A DNA stretch of 12,290 bases from Methanosarcinales archaeon (GTDB taxonomy: Archaea > Halobacteriota > Methanosarcinia > Methanotrichales > Methanotrichaceae): the NCBI GenBank assembly GCA_013415595.1, contig JAAEEW010000206.1:1-12290 (forward strand), written 5' to 3'. Below, piece by piece: positions 1-5,785 of this stretch. The notes beneath the pieces were generated by a model. That model was given only the letters and a program-made list of their open reading frames with translations. It searched no databases and was not told the origin of the DNA. Each line of letters opens with the position of its first letter. Positions within the stretch are counted from its first letter, which is position 1. The position numbers were made by a program, and so were the translations under genes.

Positions 1-990
1 GGCGGGGAGATGGACCGCATCAAGAATCCGCCCATTGAGGAGTTCGTCCATTCCGTCCTTCCGGAGTTCCTGGGGATAGACCAGGTGAGGGTGACCCACG
101 GGGCCAGGGAGGGCATGTATGCGGCCATGAACGCCCTGTGCCGGCCCGGCCAGACCCTGGTGGTGGACGGAAATGCCCATTACACCACCATCCTGGCAGC
201 TGAGCGTTGCGGATTATTCATTGAGTACGTCCCGGCAAGCCCGGGCCCCGATTACCGGGTGGATCCCGACGGATTTTGCCAGGCCATATCCAGGTTGAGG
301 GAGGCCGGGGAAACCCCGGCCATGGTCTGTCTGACCTACCCGGACGGCAACTACGGGAACCTGGTGGACGCCCGGGCCGTCTCCCGGATCTGCGACCAGG
401 AGGACCTGCCCTTCATGCTCAACGGCGCCTACTCGGTGGGACGGATGCCCATCAAGGCCTCGGAGATGGGGGCGGACATAATCGTAGGCAGCGGCCACAA
501 GTCCATGGCCAGCTCAGGTCCCATCGGGATCCTGGGGGCCAGCGAGGAGTACGCCAGCAGCATCTTTCGCAAGTCTGCTTTGAAGAAGAATAAAGAGGTG
601 GAGCTCCTGGGCTGCACCGTGCGGGGGGCGGGGATGCTGACCATGATGGCCAGCTTCGCCCACGTGGCCGAGAGGACCGGGCACTACGACCAGGAGGTGG
701 AGAACGCCAGGTGGTTCTCCAGCCGGCTGGGGGAGATGGGCATCATCCAGCAGGGGGACCGGCCCCACAACCACGACCTGATGTTCTTCAAGTCCGACCT
801 GCTCTACGAGATCTCCATGAAGGCTAAGAAGGGACGGTATTTCCTCTACCGGGACCTCAAGCAGCGGGGCGTTTGCGGGATCAAGGCCGGGCTTACCAGG
901 CAGTTCAAGCTGAGCACCTATCTGCTGACCAGGGATGAGCTCTCGGCAGCCGCAGACGCCTTCCAGGAGATCATCGACTCCTACGCCTGA
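1..990 (+). CDS. pscS: O-phosphoseryl-tRNA:Cys-tRNA synthase (SepCysS), 5' partial
   Basis: SepCysS is a PLP enzyme that converts phosphoseryl-tRNA(Cys) to cysteinyl-tRNA(Cys), the second step of the SepRS/SepCysS route used by methanogens. The visible part reads openly from base 1, so the gene starts before the window. About 329 residues are seen against a usual 370-395, so roughly 50 N-terminal residues, including the family's early cysteines, are missing. Numbering from the Met at base 10, the diagnostic stretches are KNPPIEEF near the start, THGAREGMYAAM, YPDGNYGN, NGAYSVGRMP, and GSGHKSMASSGP. The Lys of GHKSM (bases 499-501, residue 164) is the expected PLP Schiff-base lysine. The gene ends with TGA at 990, and a 172-base gap follows before the DUF1805 gene. 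The motifs make the family call strong; a general class V aminotransferase-fold protein is the only realistic alternative. Confidence 0.93.
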   Translation, partial: GGEMDRIKNPPIEEFVHSVLPEFLGIDQVRVTHGAREGMYAAMNALCRPGQTLVVDGNAHYTTILAAERCGLFIEYVPASPGPDYRVDPDGFCQAISRLREAGETPAMVCLTYPDGNYGNLVDARAVSRICDQEDLPFMLNGAYSVGRMPIKASEMGADIIVGSGHKSMASSGPIGILGASEEYASSIFRKSALKKNKEVELLGCTVRGAGMLTMMASFAHVAERTGHYDQEVENARWFSSRLGEMGIIQQGDRPHNHDLMFFKSDLLYEISMKAKKGRYFLYRDLKQRGVCGIKAGLTRQFKLSTYLLTRDELSAAADAFQEIIDSYA

Positions 991-1058
991 GGGGGGAAGG
1001 GAACCATCTGGCCAAGGAGGCGAGTCAGGGGAAGGGATTCCCTGGAAACGGGCCGTAT

Positions 1059-1086
1059 CTCATGCTGGATTGCTCATGTTGGATTG
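1059..1086. repeat. Tandem 14-bp direct repeat
   Basis: Two adjacent 14-base units, CTCATGCTGGATTG (1059-1072) and CTCATGTTGGATTG (1073-1086), differ at one base. They lie in the gap between the SepCysS and DUF1805 genes. No function is evident; it could be replication slippage in noncoding DNA. Confidence 0.7.
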
Positions 1087-1162
1087 CGGCCGGGATACAG
1101 GCTGGAAACAGCCCGGATAATGCCCTGAAAAAGCCCGGGAACTTTCCGGGAGGGGAAGAAGA

Positions 1163-1462
1163 ATGATTCAAAAGATAGTACAGCTCAGCAAGAAGGAAGC
1201 CCAGGGATACGTCATCCCCCTGGGGGCCATCAACCTGGTGACGGTGGTCACCGACCGGGGGATGGTGGGCTGCGGGGCCTTCGACGTGGAGGCTCTGGAC
1301 AGGCACGGCTATCCCGCGGCCCGGGTCCGGCCGGTGGCCTGCAGCACCATCTCCAGCATCGAAGACCTGCTGGCCGGGGAGATCAAGGACATGAACCAGG
1401 CGGCTGCCAGGCTGGGAGTCAGAGTGGGGATGTCCGGCCAGGAAGCCCTGGACCTGATGTGA
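1163..1462 (+). CDS. DUF1805 family protein (YunC-like), function unknown
   Basis: This 99-residue protein matches what I recall of the DUF1805/COG3377 family, small proteins found in archaea and Firmicutes (YunC in Bacillus). No biochemical role is established. The family-like core runs from GYVIPLGAINLVTVVTDRG (residues 14-32) through GCGAFDVEALDRHGYPAARV to a helical C-terminus. It has no signal peptide or membrane segment and is probably cytosolic. The start is supported by a strong purine-rich ribosome binding site, GGGAGGGG at 1148-1155, 7 bases before the ATG. A small hairpin (CCCGG 1134-1138 with CCGGG 1146-1150) abuts that site. It may be co-transcribed with the SepCysS gene, since I see no convincing TATA box in the 172-base gap. 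The family call is from sequence feel rather than catalytic motifs. Confidence 0.8.
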   Translation: MIQKIVQLSKKEAQGYVIPLGAINLVTVVTDRGMVGCGAFDVEALDRHGYPAARVRPVACSTISSIEDLLAGEIKDMNQAAARLGVRVGMSGQEALDLM

Positions 1463-1500
1463 GGGTGCGGGGGCGGTCTGGCCCTGGAAACGGGACGGTG

Positions 1501-1517
1501 AAGCACAACCTTTATGA
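1501..1517 (+). promoter_or_regulatory. Likely archaeal promoter of tRNA-Gly
   Basis: A TTTATGA element at 1511-1517, preceded by an A-rich BRE-like AAGCACAACC, lies about 31-37 bases before the tRNA. It would place initiation near 1540, a few bases ahead of the mature 5' end. Spacing supports it; the box itself is only a moderate match. Confidence 0.5.
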
Positions 1518-1547
1518 GAAATGGCGACATGCCATTGGCAGGCCAAT

Positions 1548-1619
1548 GCGGCTGTGGTCTAGCGGTTATGACATGAGCTTCCCAAGCTCGTAACCCGGGT
1601 TCGATTCCCGGCAGCCGCA
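1548..1619 (+). tRNA. tRNA-Gly(CCC)
   Basis: The sequence folds as a complete cloverleaf without intron. The acceptor stem pairs GCGGCTG (1548-1554) with CAGCCGC (1612-1618). The D arm has GTC/GAC pairs. The anticodon loop is TTCCCAA, with anticodon CCC at 1581-1583 reading GGG. The T arm is CCGGG-TTCGATT-CCCGG. The discriminator is A1619, and the next bases are CTGA, so CCA is not encoded, as is common in archaea. The first anticodon-stem pair is a T-G wobble. No integrase or attachment-site duplication is seen next to it. Confidence 0.97.
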
Positions 1620-1627
1620 CTGAAATC

Positions 1628-1633
1628 TTTTTT
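1628..1633 (+). terminator. T-tract terminator of the tRNA
   Basis: A run of six T residues begins 9 bases after the tRNA discriminator. Archaeal RNA polymerase terminates at such T-rich stretches, so this is the likely 3' end of the tRNA transcript. Confidence 0.6.
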
Positions 1634-1756
1634 ATCGTCACTGGATGAAGTAGTGGCTTGCCTGATTCGATTGGATAAGATATAAGCGGAAGAGCTAATC
1701 TTTGTTTTCCCAGGTGCAAACATCCTTCAATTTTAGGTTAACTTTTACGTCCGTTT

Positions 1757-1780
1757 GTCATCTTTTTCCTTTAAGATGAC
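1757..1780. repeat. 8-bp perfect inverted repeat in the 1620-1874 intergenic region
   Basis: GTCATCTT (1757-1764) is the exact reverse complement of AAGATGAC (1773-1780), with an 8-base pyrimidine-rich spacer. It is the clearest structure in the 255-base gene-free stretch between the tRNA and the sequon-rich gene, which is visibly AT-richer than its surroundings. It lies 94 bases upstream of that gene's ATG, so it may be a regulator site upstream of its promoter, or a hairpin in a leader or terminator. I see no coding potential in this stretch. Confidence 0.6.
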
Positions 1781-1846
1781 CTCTCATTACCGGCTTACGT
1801 CGGCGCTATAGTTTCCTGCTTAATAGAAAAGTTCAAATCATAAGCC

Positions 1847-1870
1847 CTTTAATATACCCCAGAGGGGAAA
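1847..1870 (+). promoter_or_regulatory. TATA-like element and ribosome binding site before the sequon-rich gene
   Basis: CTTTAATATA (1847-1856) resembles a TATA box but is only about 20 bases from the ATG, too close if the purine-rich AGAGGGGAAAGGG (1861-1873) is the ribosome binding site on the mRNA. A weaker CTATAG at 1806-1811 would give a start near 1835 and a normal leader. The purine tract supports the ATG at 1875; which TATA is used is not resolved. Confidence 0.4.
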
Positions 1871-1874
1871 GGGC

Positions 1875-3323
1875 ATGAAGGAAGTAATGCTAATTTTGAT
1901 AGTCCTCGTGGGCACTGCGGCAGCCGCTCCCATCGAGACATCTCCAGGCTTCTGGGCGGGCCCGGGCCTGATGACCAACACCGATGTGGTCAAGATGGAG
2001 CAGCGGTTCTACCAGTCCCTTTGGGAAACGTACCAGATTTACTACGAGAATTTGATCGCTCCGACCGAGCAAGCCAGGGCAGAAGAAGAAGCTGCTGCCC
2101 TGGCCAATGAGTCATCCACCCCGCCAGCGCCGGATGCTGGAGTGGCGGGGATCAATGCCACCGATATCAATGCCACCGCCGCCAACGTAACGGCTCTGAA
2201 TGCCAGCGCCAACCAGACAGAGACCGGGATCGCCGGCGTCACCTTTGACCTCAGCGACCTGGATGTCTCATCTCTCTACCCCGGAATGGGCTACACTCTG
2301 GTCGGGGAAGCTGGCGGCGCCGGGGCGTCCAACCAGACCAACGCCAGCGAAGAAGCCGACGCCGGCCTCAACGAATCAGAGGTCCAGGCCAATCTGACCA
2401 CCGATGAGGCTCTCAACCAGACTGGAAATCAGACCGTGAACCAGACTGCGAATCAGACTTTGAACGAATCCGAATCCGGCATGGCCGCGCCCGAGCTGGA
2501 CGCCGGGACTGAGATAGGGGCCGGGCCGGAATCAGAGACCGAACCGGGACCAGAGGCAGAGCTTGAGAGTGAGCTGGAGCCGGAATTGAATTTGGAATCG
2601 GGGGCCGAATTCGGGCCGGAGCATCTCGCAGCCGATAATCAGACAAACGTCACCGAAAACCAGACCGCTCTGGAAGGCCTGAATGTCAGCGAGAAGGCAT
2701 CGGTCGTCCTGATCGACGATGCCGGGGCCGGGGAGAACCAGACCGAATCTGAGGATCAGGCCATCACCGGGGAGGACGACCTCCTGCCAGGCGAGCCACC
2801 GGTCTTTGCCGAATTGTCCATGGACCACAACGAGAGCCAGAACGACACTATCAACGGCACTTTGAACGATTCCAATCTGACTGCATCAGACTCTTCCAAC
2901 CTCACTGCATCCAACGCATCCAATCTCACTGAGACCTGCATCATCCCAGCCGATAACCTGACTGCTCAAAATACCAGCCTGAATGATACGTTGAACTACA
3001 CTCTGAATGATGCTCTGAACAATACACTAAACAATACCCTGAACAATACCCTTAACAACACTCTGAATGGCACCCTGGACCCGGGCAACGCCAGCAATAT
3101 TTCAGTCGGCGTGGGCCAGGGTGACCTCCAGGCGCAGGGCTCTGTGCAGCTCCCGGCCTACGGCCATGTCCAGTCGGTGGGCTCGGGCAGCAGCACCGCC
3201 ATCGGAGGCGGCTTCTGGAGCATGGAGGCCAGCAGAGAGGGCTTTGGCCGGGATGGGATCAAGTCCAGGACTTATCTGAGCGGCGACTTCGATGTCGAGA
3301 AGGACGTCATCTTCCACGGATGA
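1875..3323 (+). CDS. Secreted N-glycosylation-sequon-rich protein, function unknown
   Basis: I do not recognise a named family for this 482-residue protein. A Sec-type signal peptide is clear: MKEVMLILIVLVGTAAAA, with likely cleavage after residue 18. The mature protein starts with a short ordered segment rich in aromatic residues (about 20-65). A long low-complexity region follows (about 75-405), built of Asn, Thr, Ser, Ala, Glu and Asp. I count about 39 N-X-S/T sequons, mostly NQT, NLT, NNT and NES, including tandem NQTx and LNNT units. A Glu/Pro-rich acidic block occupies about residues 210-245. The single Cys is near residue 355. The last 75 residues lose the sequons and look like a compact Gly/Ser/aromatic C-terminal domain ending FDVEKDVIFHG. 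No transmembrane anchor or sorting signal is seen. The likely fate is export and heavy N-glycosylation, perhaps as a sheath or extracellular matrix component; this is inference. The propeller gene follows 73 bases later. Confidence 0.8.
   Translation: MKEVMLILIVLVGTAAAAPIETSPGFWAGPGLMTNTDVVKMEQRFYQSLWETYQIYYENLIAPTEQARAEEEAAALANESSTPPAPDAGVAGINATDINATAANVTALNASANQTETGIAGVTFDLSDLDVSSLYPGMGYTLVGEAGGAGASNQTNASEEADAGLNESEVQANLTTDEALNQTGNQTVNQTANQTLNESESGMAAPELDAGTEIGAGPESETEPGPEAELESELEPELNLESGAEFGPEHLAADNQTNVTENQTALEGLNVSEKASVVLIDDAGAGENQTESEDQAITGEDDLLPGEPPVFAELSMDHNESQNDTINGTLNDSNLTASDSSNLTASNASNLTETCIIPADNLTAQNTSLNDTLNYTLNDALNNTLNNTLNNTLNNTLNGTLDPGNASNISVGVGQGDLQAQGSVQLPAYGHVQSVGSGSSTAIGGGFWSMEASREGFGRDGIKSRTYLSGDFDVEKDVIFHG
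2415..2462 (+). repeat. Four NQTx tetrapeptide repeats (12-bp units)
   Basis: Four consecutive 12-base units encode NQTG, NQTV, NQTA and NQTL (residues 181-196), followed by a related NES. Units alternate AAC and AAT for Asn and vary at the fourth codon, so the repeat is clearer in protein than in DNA. Confidence 0.85.
2979..3074 (+). repeat. Eight LNxT-type tetrapeptide repeats (12-bp units)
   Basis: Eight 12-base units encode LNDT, LNYT, LNDA, then LNNT four times, then LNGT (residues 369-400). All but the LNDA unit carry a sequon. Leu codons vary (CTG, TTG, CTA, CTT), as do Asn (AAT, AAC) and Thr (ACG, ACT, ACA, ACC) codons. That is more consistent with protein-level selection on an old repeat than with a recent slippage expansion. 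Confidence 0.9.
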
Positions 3324-3334
3324 GGGACTGCACG

Positions 3335-3367
3335 GATGGGCCGCTTGCAGGCGGCCGTCCGCCCATC
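3335..3367. repeat. Inverted repeat between the two secreted-protein genes
   Basis: GATGGGC (3335-3341) is the exact reverse complement of GCCCATC (3361-3367), with a 19-base spacer that can itself pair (GCCGC 3340-3344 with GCGGC 3351-3355, as an alternative fold). It lies in the 73-base gap after the sequon-rich gene. No T tract follows, so it is a weak terminator candidate but a possible mRNA processing or stability element. Confidence 0.5.
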
Positions 3368-3396
3368 TGGATTTAGCTGCAGCTTCGATCCTGACC

Positions 3397-4881
3397 GTGA
3401 CCTTAAAACTGGCCCTGGCTGTCGCCCTCCTGATTTCTTTTTCAGCCGCCTTTCCTGCTGAAGAGTGGAACCGGACCTTCGGCGGGCCCTACAGCGATGG
3501 GGGATGGGCCTTCGACGATACATCCGACGGCGGGGCCATCATCGTCGGCCAGATCTCCACCAGCCAGGGCGCAGACCTGCTGCTGCTGAAGGTGGGAGCT
3601 TCCGGCAACCGGGAATGGGATCAGAGCTACGGCGGATCCGACGACGACCTGGGCTACGGGGTGCAGGAGACCTCCGACGGCTACGTGGTGGTGGGCACCA
3701 CCGGCTCCTTCGGGGTTGGCGAGGAGCGTCTATGGCTCCTCAAGACCGATGGCGGCGGCCGAAAGCTGTGGGACGTGACCCTGGGCGGCTTCGTCTCCTC
3801 CGAGGGAGACGGCGGCTGGTCGGTCCAACAGCTCGGCGACGGCTACCTGGTGGTGGGCTACACCCGGTCCTTCGCCGCCGGTGAGCGAGACCTGTGGATG
3901 GTAAAGACCGACCTGTGGGGCAAGAAGCAGTGGTCCAGGAGCTTTGGAGGCCAAAGGGACGACGTGGGCTTCTCCCTCTTGCCCTGGGATATCGGCGGCT
4001 ACCTGGCCTCCGGCTACACCAGCAACGAGGAGACCGGCCAGGACCTCTACCTGGTGGCTGTCGACGGCCAGGGAACTTTGTTGTGGAACCAGAGCTACGG
4101 CGGCCAGGGGAACCAGGCAGCCTTCTCCCAGGCCAGGACCCGGGAAGGGGGCGTCGTCCTGACCGGCAGGACCGACTCCGGCCGGGGAGACCACGACGTC
4201 TTGCTGATGAAGCTCAACTTCTCCCGGCAGCCGGACTGGACCCGGAGCTATGGAGATGAGGGCAACGAGGTGGGCCTGTCCGTGGCCGCCACCAGCGACG
4301 GCGGCTACCTGGTCTGCGGCCGGACCTCTTCCACTCCCCGGGGCGACCAGGACCTGCTGCTTCTGAAGACCGATTTCAGCGGCGACCTGCAGTGGAAGCT
4401 GAACCTGGGCGGCCCCGAGGACGACATCGGCACCGCGGTCATGGAGACTGCAGACGGCTACCTGGTGCTGGGAGTCACCAGCTCCTTCGGCTCCGGCTCG
4501 GAGGATATCTGGCTGCTGAAGCTGAAGGAGGTCCAGGAGACGGCTTACGATGTGGTCCGCGGAGCCCTGAACGAGGCCCTGGACATCGATCTCCGGGAGA
4601 ATGTGTCTCCCCTCAACGCCTCGCCCGCAGCCATGCCGGACTGGATCGGGGCGGGGGAGAACTCGACCTCCGCCGTGACTCCGGGAGCCCTGATCCCGCT
4701 TCCATCTCAGGAGGCTGAGGGTCAGGGTGAGGGCGGGGTCCTGGGCCCGGGGCAGGTCAGCCCGGCCGGGAATGGATCGAAAGAGGTGAAGGTTCCCCAG
4801 GTGGAGTTCGTCTGGCAGAAGAGGATGTTCGACCGGCCCACCAATCCGCCCAGGGCGCTGGAAAAATTCTTCAAATCCTGA
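3397..4881 (+). CDS. Secreted seven-repeat beta-propeller protein
   Basis: Starting at GTG 3397 gives 494 residues and a clean Sec signal peptide (MTLKLALAVALLISFSAAFPA). An in-frame ATG at 3292 would add 35 residues, overlap the previous gene, and bury the hydrophobic segment, so it is less likely. Neither start has a good ribosome binding site. Residues 22-378 contain seven repeats of about 51 residues. Each opens with a W-(D/N/S/T)-x-S/T-(Y/F/L)-G-G type stretch, continues with an acidic-Gly turn and a T-(S/A)-DGGY-(L/V)-V-x-G-x-T core, and closes with D-(L/I)-x-(L/M)-(L/V)-K-x-D. Seven copies suggest a seven-bladed propeller of the type common in extracellular proteins of methanogens. The C-terminal 116 residues are disordered-looking and Pro/Gly/Glu-rich, without a membrane anchor. 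About seven N-X-S/T sequons are present. Such propellers usually bind ligands or partners; no catalytic residues are evident. It probably acts outside the cell with the preceding protein. Confidence 0.82.
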   Translation: MTLKLALAVALLISFSAAFPAEEWNRTFGGPYSDGGWAFDDTSDGGAIIVGQISTSQGADLLLLKVGASGNREWDQSYGGSDDDLGYGVQETSDGYVVVGTTGSFGVGEERLWLLKTDGGGRKLWDVTLGGFVSSEGDGGWSVQQLGDGYLVVGYTRSFAAGERDLWMVKTDLWGKKQWSRSFGGQRDDVGFSLLPWDIGGYLASGYTSNEETGQDLYLVAVDGQGTLLWNQSYGGQGNQAAFSQARTREGGVVLTGRTDSGRGDHDVLLMKLNFSRQPDWTRSYGDEGNEVGLSVAATSDGGYLVCGRTSSTPRGDQDLLLLKTDFSGDLQWKLNLGGPEDDIGTAVMETADGYLVLGVTSSFGSGSEDIWLLKLKEVQETAYDVVRGALNEALDIDLRENVSPLNASPAAMPDWIGAGENSTSAVTPGALIPLPSQEAEGQGEGGVLGPGQVSPAGNGSKEVKVPQVEFVWQKRMFDRPTNPPRALEKFFKS

Positions 4882-4899
4882 GGAGTATCCAGGCTCCTC
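4880..4899 (+). promoter_or_regulatory. Hairpin covering the ribosome binding site of the Cas4-like gene
   Basis: GAGGAG (4880-4885) is perfectly complementary to CTCCTC (4894-4899), with an 8-base loop. The second arm ends at the base before the ATG at 4900. The first arm contains the only Shine-Dalgarno-like motif and overlaps the TGA of the propeller gene. Folding would hide the ribosome binding site unless ribosomes finishing the upstream gene open it, which suggests translational coupling. Confidence 0.45.
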
Positions 4900-5634
4900 A
4901 TGAAAGACAGGATCAGAATATCCGAGATCGGCCTCTACCTGCGCTGCCCCAGGCTGGTCTACTTCCAGTCCCTGGGAACACTGGAGCCCGGGCCCCGGAG
5001 CGCCCGGCATCTGCTGCTGCGCCACCTCATGCTCTCCCTGGATGAGGAGGGCGCAGACCTGGGCCGGCTGGAAGAAGTTGTGGCCCGCCTGGATGTGGAA
5101 CTGCCCCTCATCTACCGGGAGGAGTTGGACCGGGAGGAGCTCTCCGCCGCCGCTTCAGTCCTCAGAGAGCAGCTCCCCGATCTGGCCCGGTCGCTACTCC
5201 CTCTTTTGAAGGCCCTTTTGCCCTGCCAGGTGGACGTGGAGCTCCGCGGGGACCGGGTGGGCCTCTCCGGCCGTCTGGACCGCCTGGTCAGCCGGGGTCC
5301 GGAGCTGGTCCCCTCCCTGATCCGGGGCGGAAATCCGCCAGAAACCGGGGTCTGGAAGCGCGACCGCCTCCAGCTTGCCGGATACGCCCTGCTGGTGGAG
5401 GAGCGCTTCGGCCAGACCGTCCGCCAGGGACAGGTGGAGTATCCCCTGGCCGGCGAGGTCCGCCCTGTCCTGATGAGAAGCGTCGACCGGGCCCGGGTGC
5501 TGCGGCTCAGAGACCGCATCGGCCAGATAAAGGCCGGCCAGCTACCGGACCGTCCGGAGGAGGCCCCCTGCCAGAGCTGCAAGGTGGCCGATAGCTGTCT
5601 CACCCGCCACTCCCTAGCCTCCAGGTTTTTCTAG
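4900..5634 (+). CDS. Cas4-like PD-(D/E)XK superfamily Fe-S protein, nuclease motif degenerate
   Basis: This 244-residue protein has the architecture of Cas4/DUF83 (RecB-like) proteins. The N-terminal ISEIGLYLRCPRLVYF carries Cys16. GRLDRL at 124-129 supplies the motif II Asp (D127). QLAGYALLVEE at 158-168 is the QLxxY helix, and GQVEYPL follows. The C-terminus has Cys224, Cys227 and Cys233 (C-x2-C-x5-C). Cys16 plus these three fit the four ligands of a [4Fe-4S] cluster. The usual E-x-K catalytic pair after motif II is not seen: the aligned stretch is VPSLIRGG (137-144), giving Leu140 and Arg142 in place of Glu and Lys. Catalysis may therefore be lost, or E135 or another acid may substitute. 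No cas1, cas2 or CRISPR array is present, so a stand-alone DNA-repair-like or structural role is more likely than spacer acquisition. It starts 19 bases after the propeller gene. Confidence 0.78.
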   Translation: MKDRIRISEIGLYLRCPRLVYFQSLGTLEPGPRSARHLLLRHLMLSLDEEGADLGRLEEVVARLDVELPLIYREELDREELSAAASVLREQLPDLARSLLPLLKALLPCQVDVELRGDRVGLSGRLDRLVSRGPELVPSLIRGGNPPETGVWKRDRLQLAGYALLVEERFGQTVRQGQVEYPLAGEVRPVLMRSVDRARVLRLRDRIGQIKAGQLPDRPEEAPCQSCKVADSCLTRHSLASRFF

Positions 5635-5642
5635 ATATAAAA
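5635..5642 (+). promoter_or_regulatory. TATA box, probable pyrBI promoter
   Basis: ATATAAAA directly follows the stop of the Cas4-like gene and is one of the best TATA matches in the window. Initiation about 25 bases later would leave a pyrB leader of roughly 120 bases. A second TATA-like CATTATATC at 5755-5763 is only 23 bases from the ATG and overlaps the space needed for the ribosome binding site, so it is less likely. Confidence 0.55.
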
Positions 5643-5785
5643 ATGGGGTGACAAAATCAAATGTGAGTTGCTCCTTCCCCTGCAGCCTCCAGCCATTCCA
5701 GCATGCCAGGCGTCCCCCCAGCCCTCTCTTCCCGGCCAAATGCACCCTCAGAAGCATTATATCCCATGCCGGGGAAGGAAAATCC

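Noticed and set aside
1025..1546. Minus-strand ORF of 173 residues across the DUF1805 gene
   Set aside because: It is His/Pro/Gly-rich in the way antisense GC-rich frames are, and the + strand gene has a strong ribosome binding site and family match.
1548..1874. tRNA-associated integrated element
   Set aside because: No integrase gene and no duplicated 3' tRNA end were found in the window.
2979..3074. CRISPR-like array
   Set aside because: The 12-bp units are contiguous, coding and without spacers; they encode LNNT repeats.
3292..3396. ATG start for the propeller gene overlapping the upstream gene
   Set aside because: It adds 35 residues before a hydrophobic signal segment and lacks a ribosome binding site; GTG 3397 starts exactly at a normal signal peptide.
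3730..5025. Long minus-strand open frame (431 residues) opposite the propeller gene
   Set aside because: It is the mirror of a GC-rich repeat gene, is low in complexity and matches no family; the + strand has a signal peptide and seven regular repeats.
4900..5634. CRISPR-Cas adaptation locus based on the Cas4-like protein
   Set aside because: No cas1, cas2, other cas genes or repeat-spacer array is present, and the nuclease pair is not conserved.
5648..5785. N-terminal extension of pyrB from 5648
   Set aside because: The added residues do not resemble PyrB, and the ATG at 5786 has a good ribosome binding site and a canonical N-terminus; the TATA box at 5635 makes this leader DNA.
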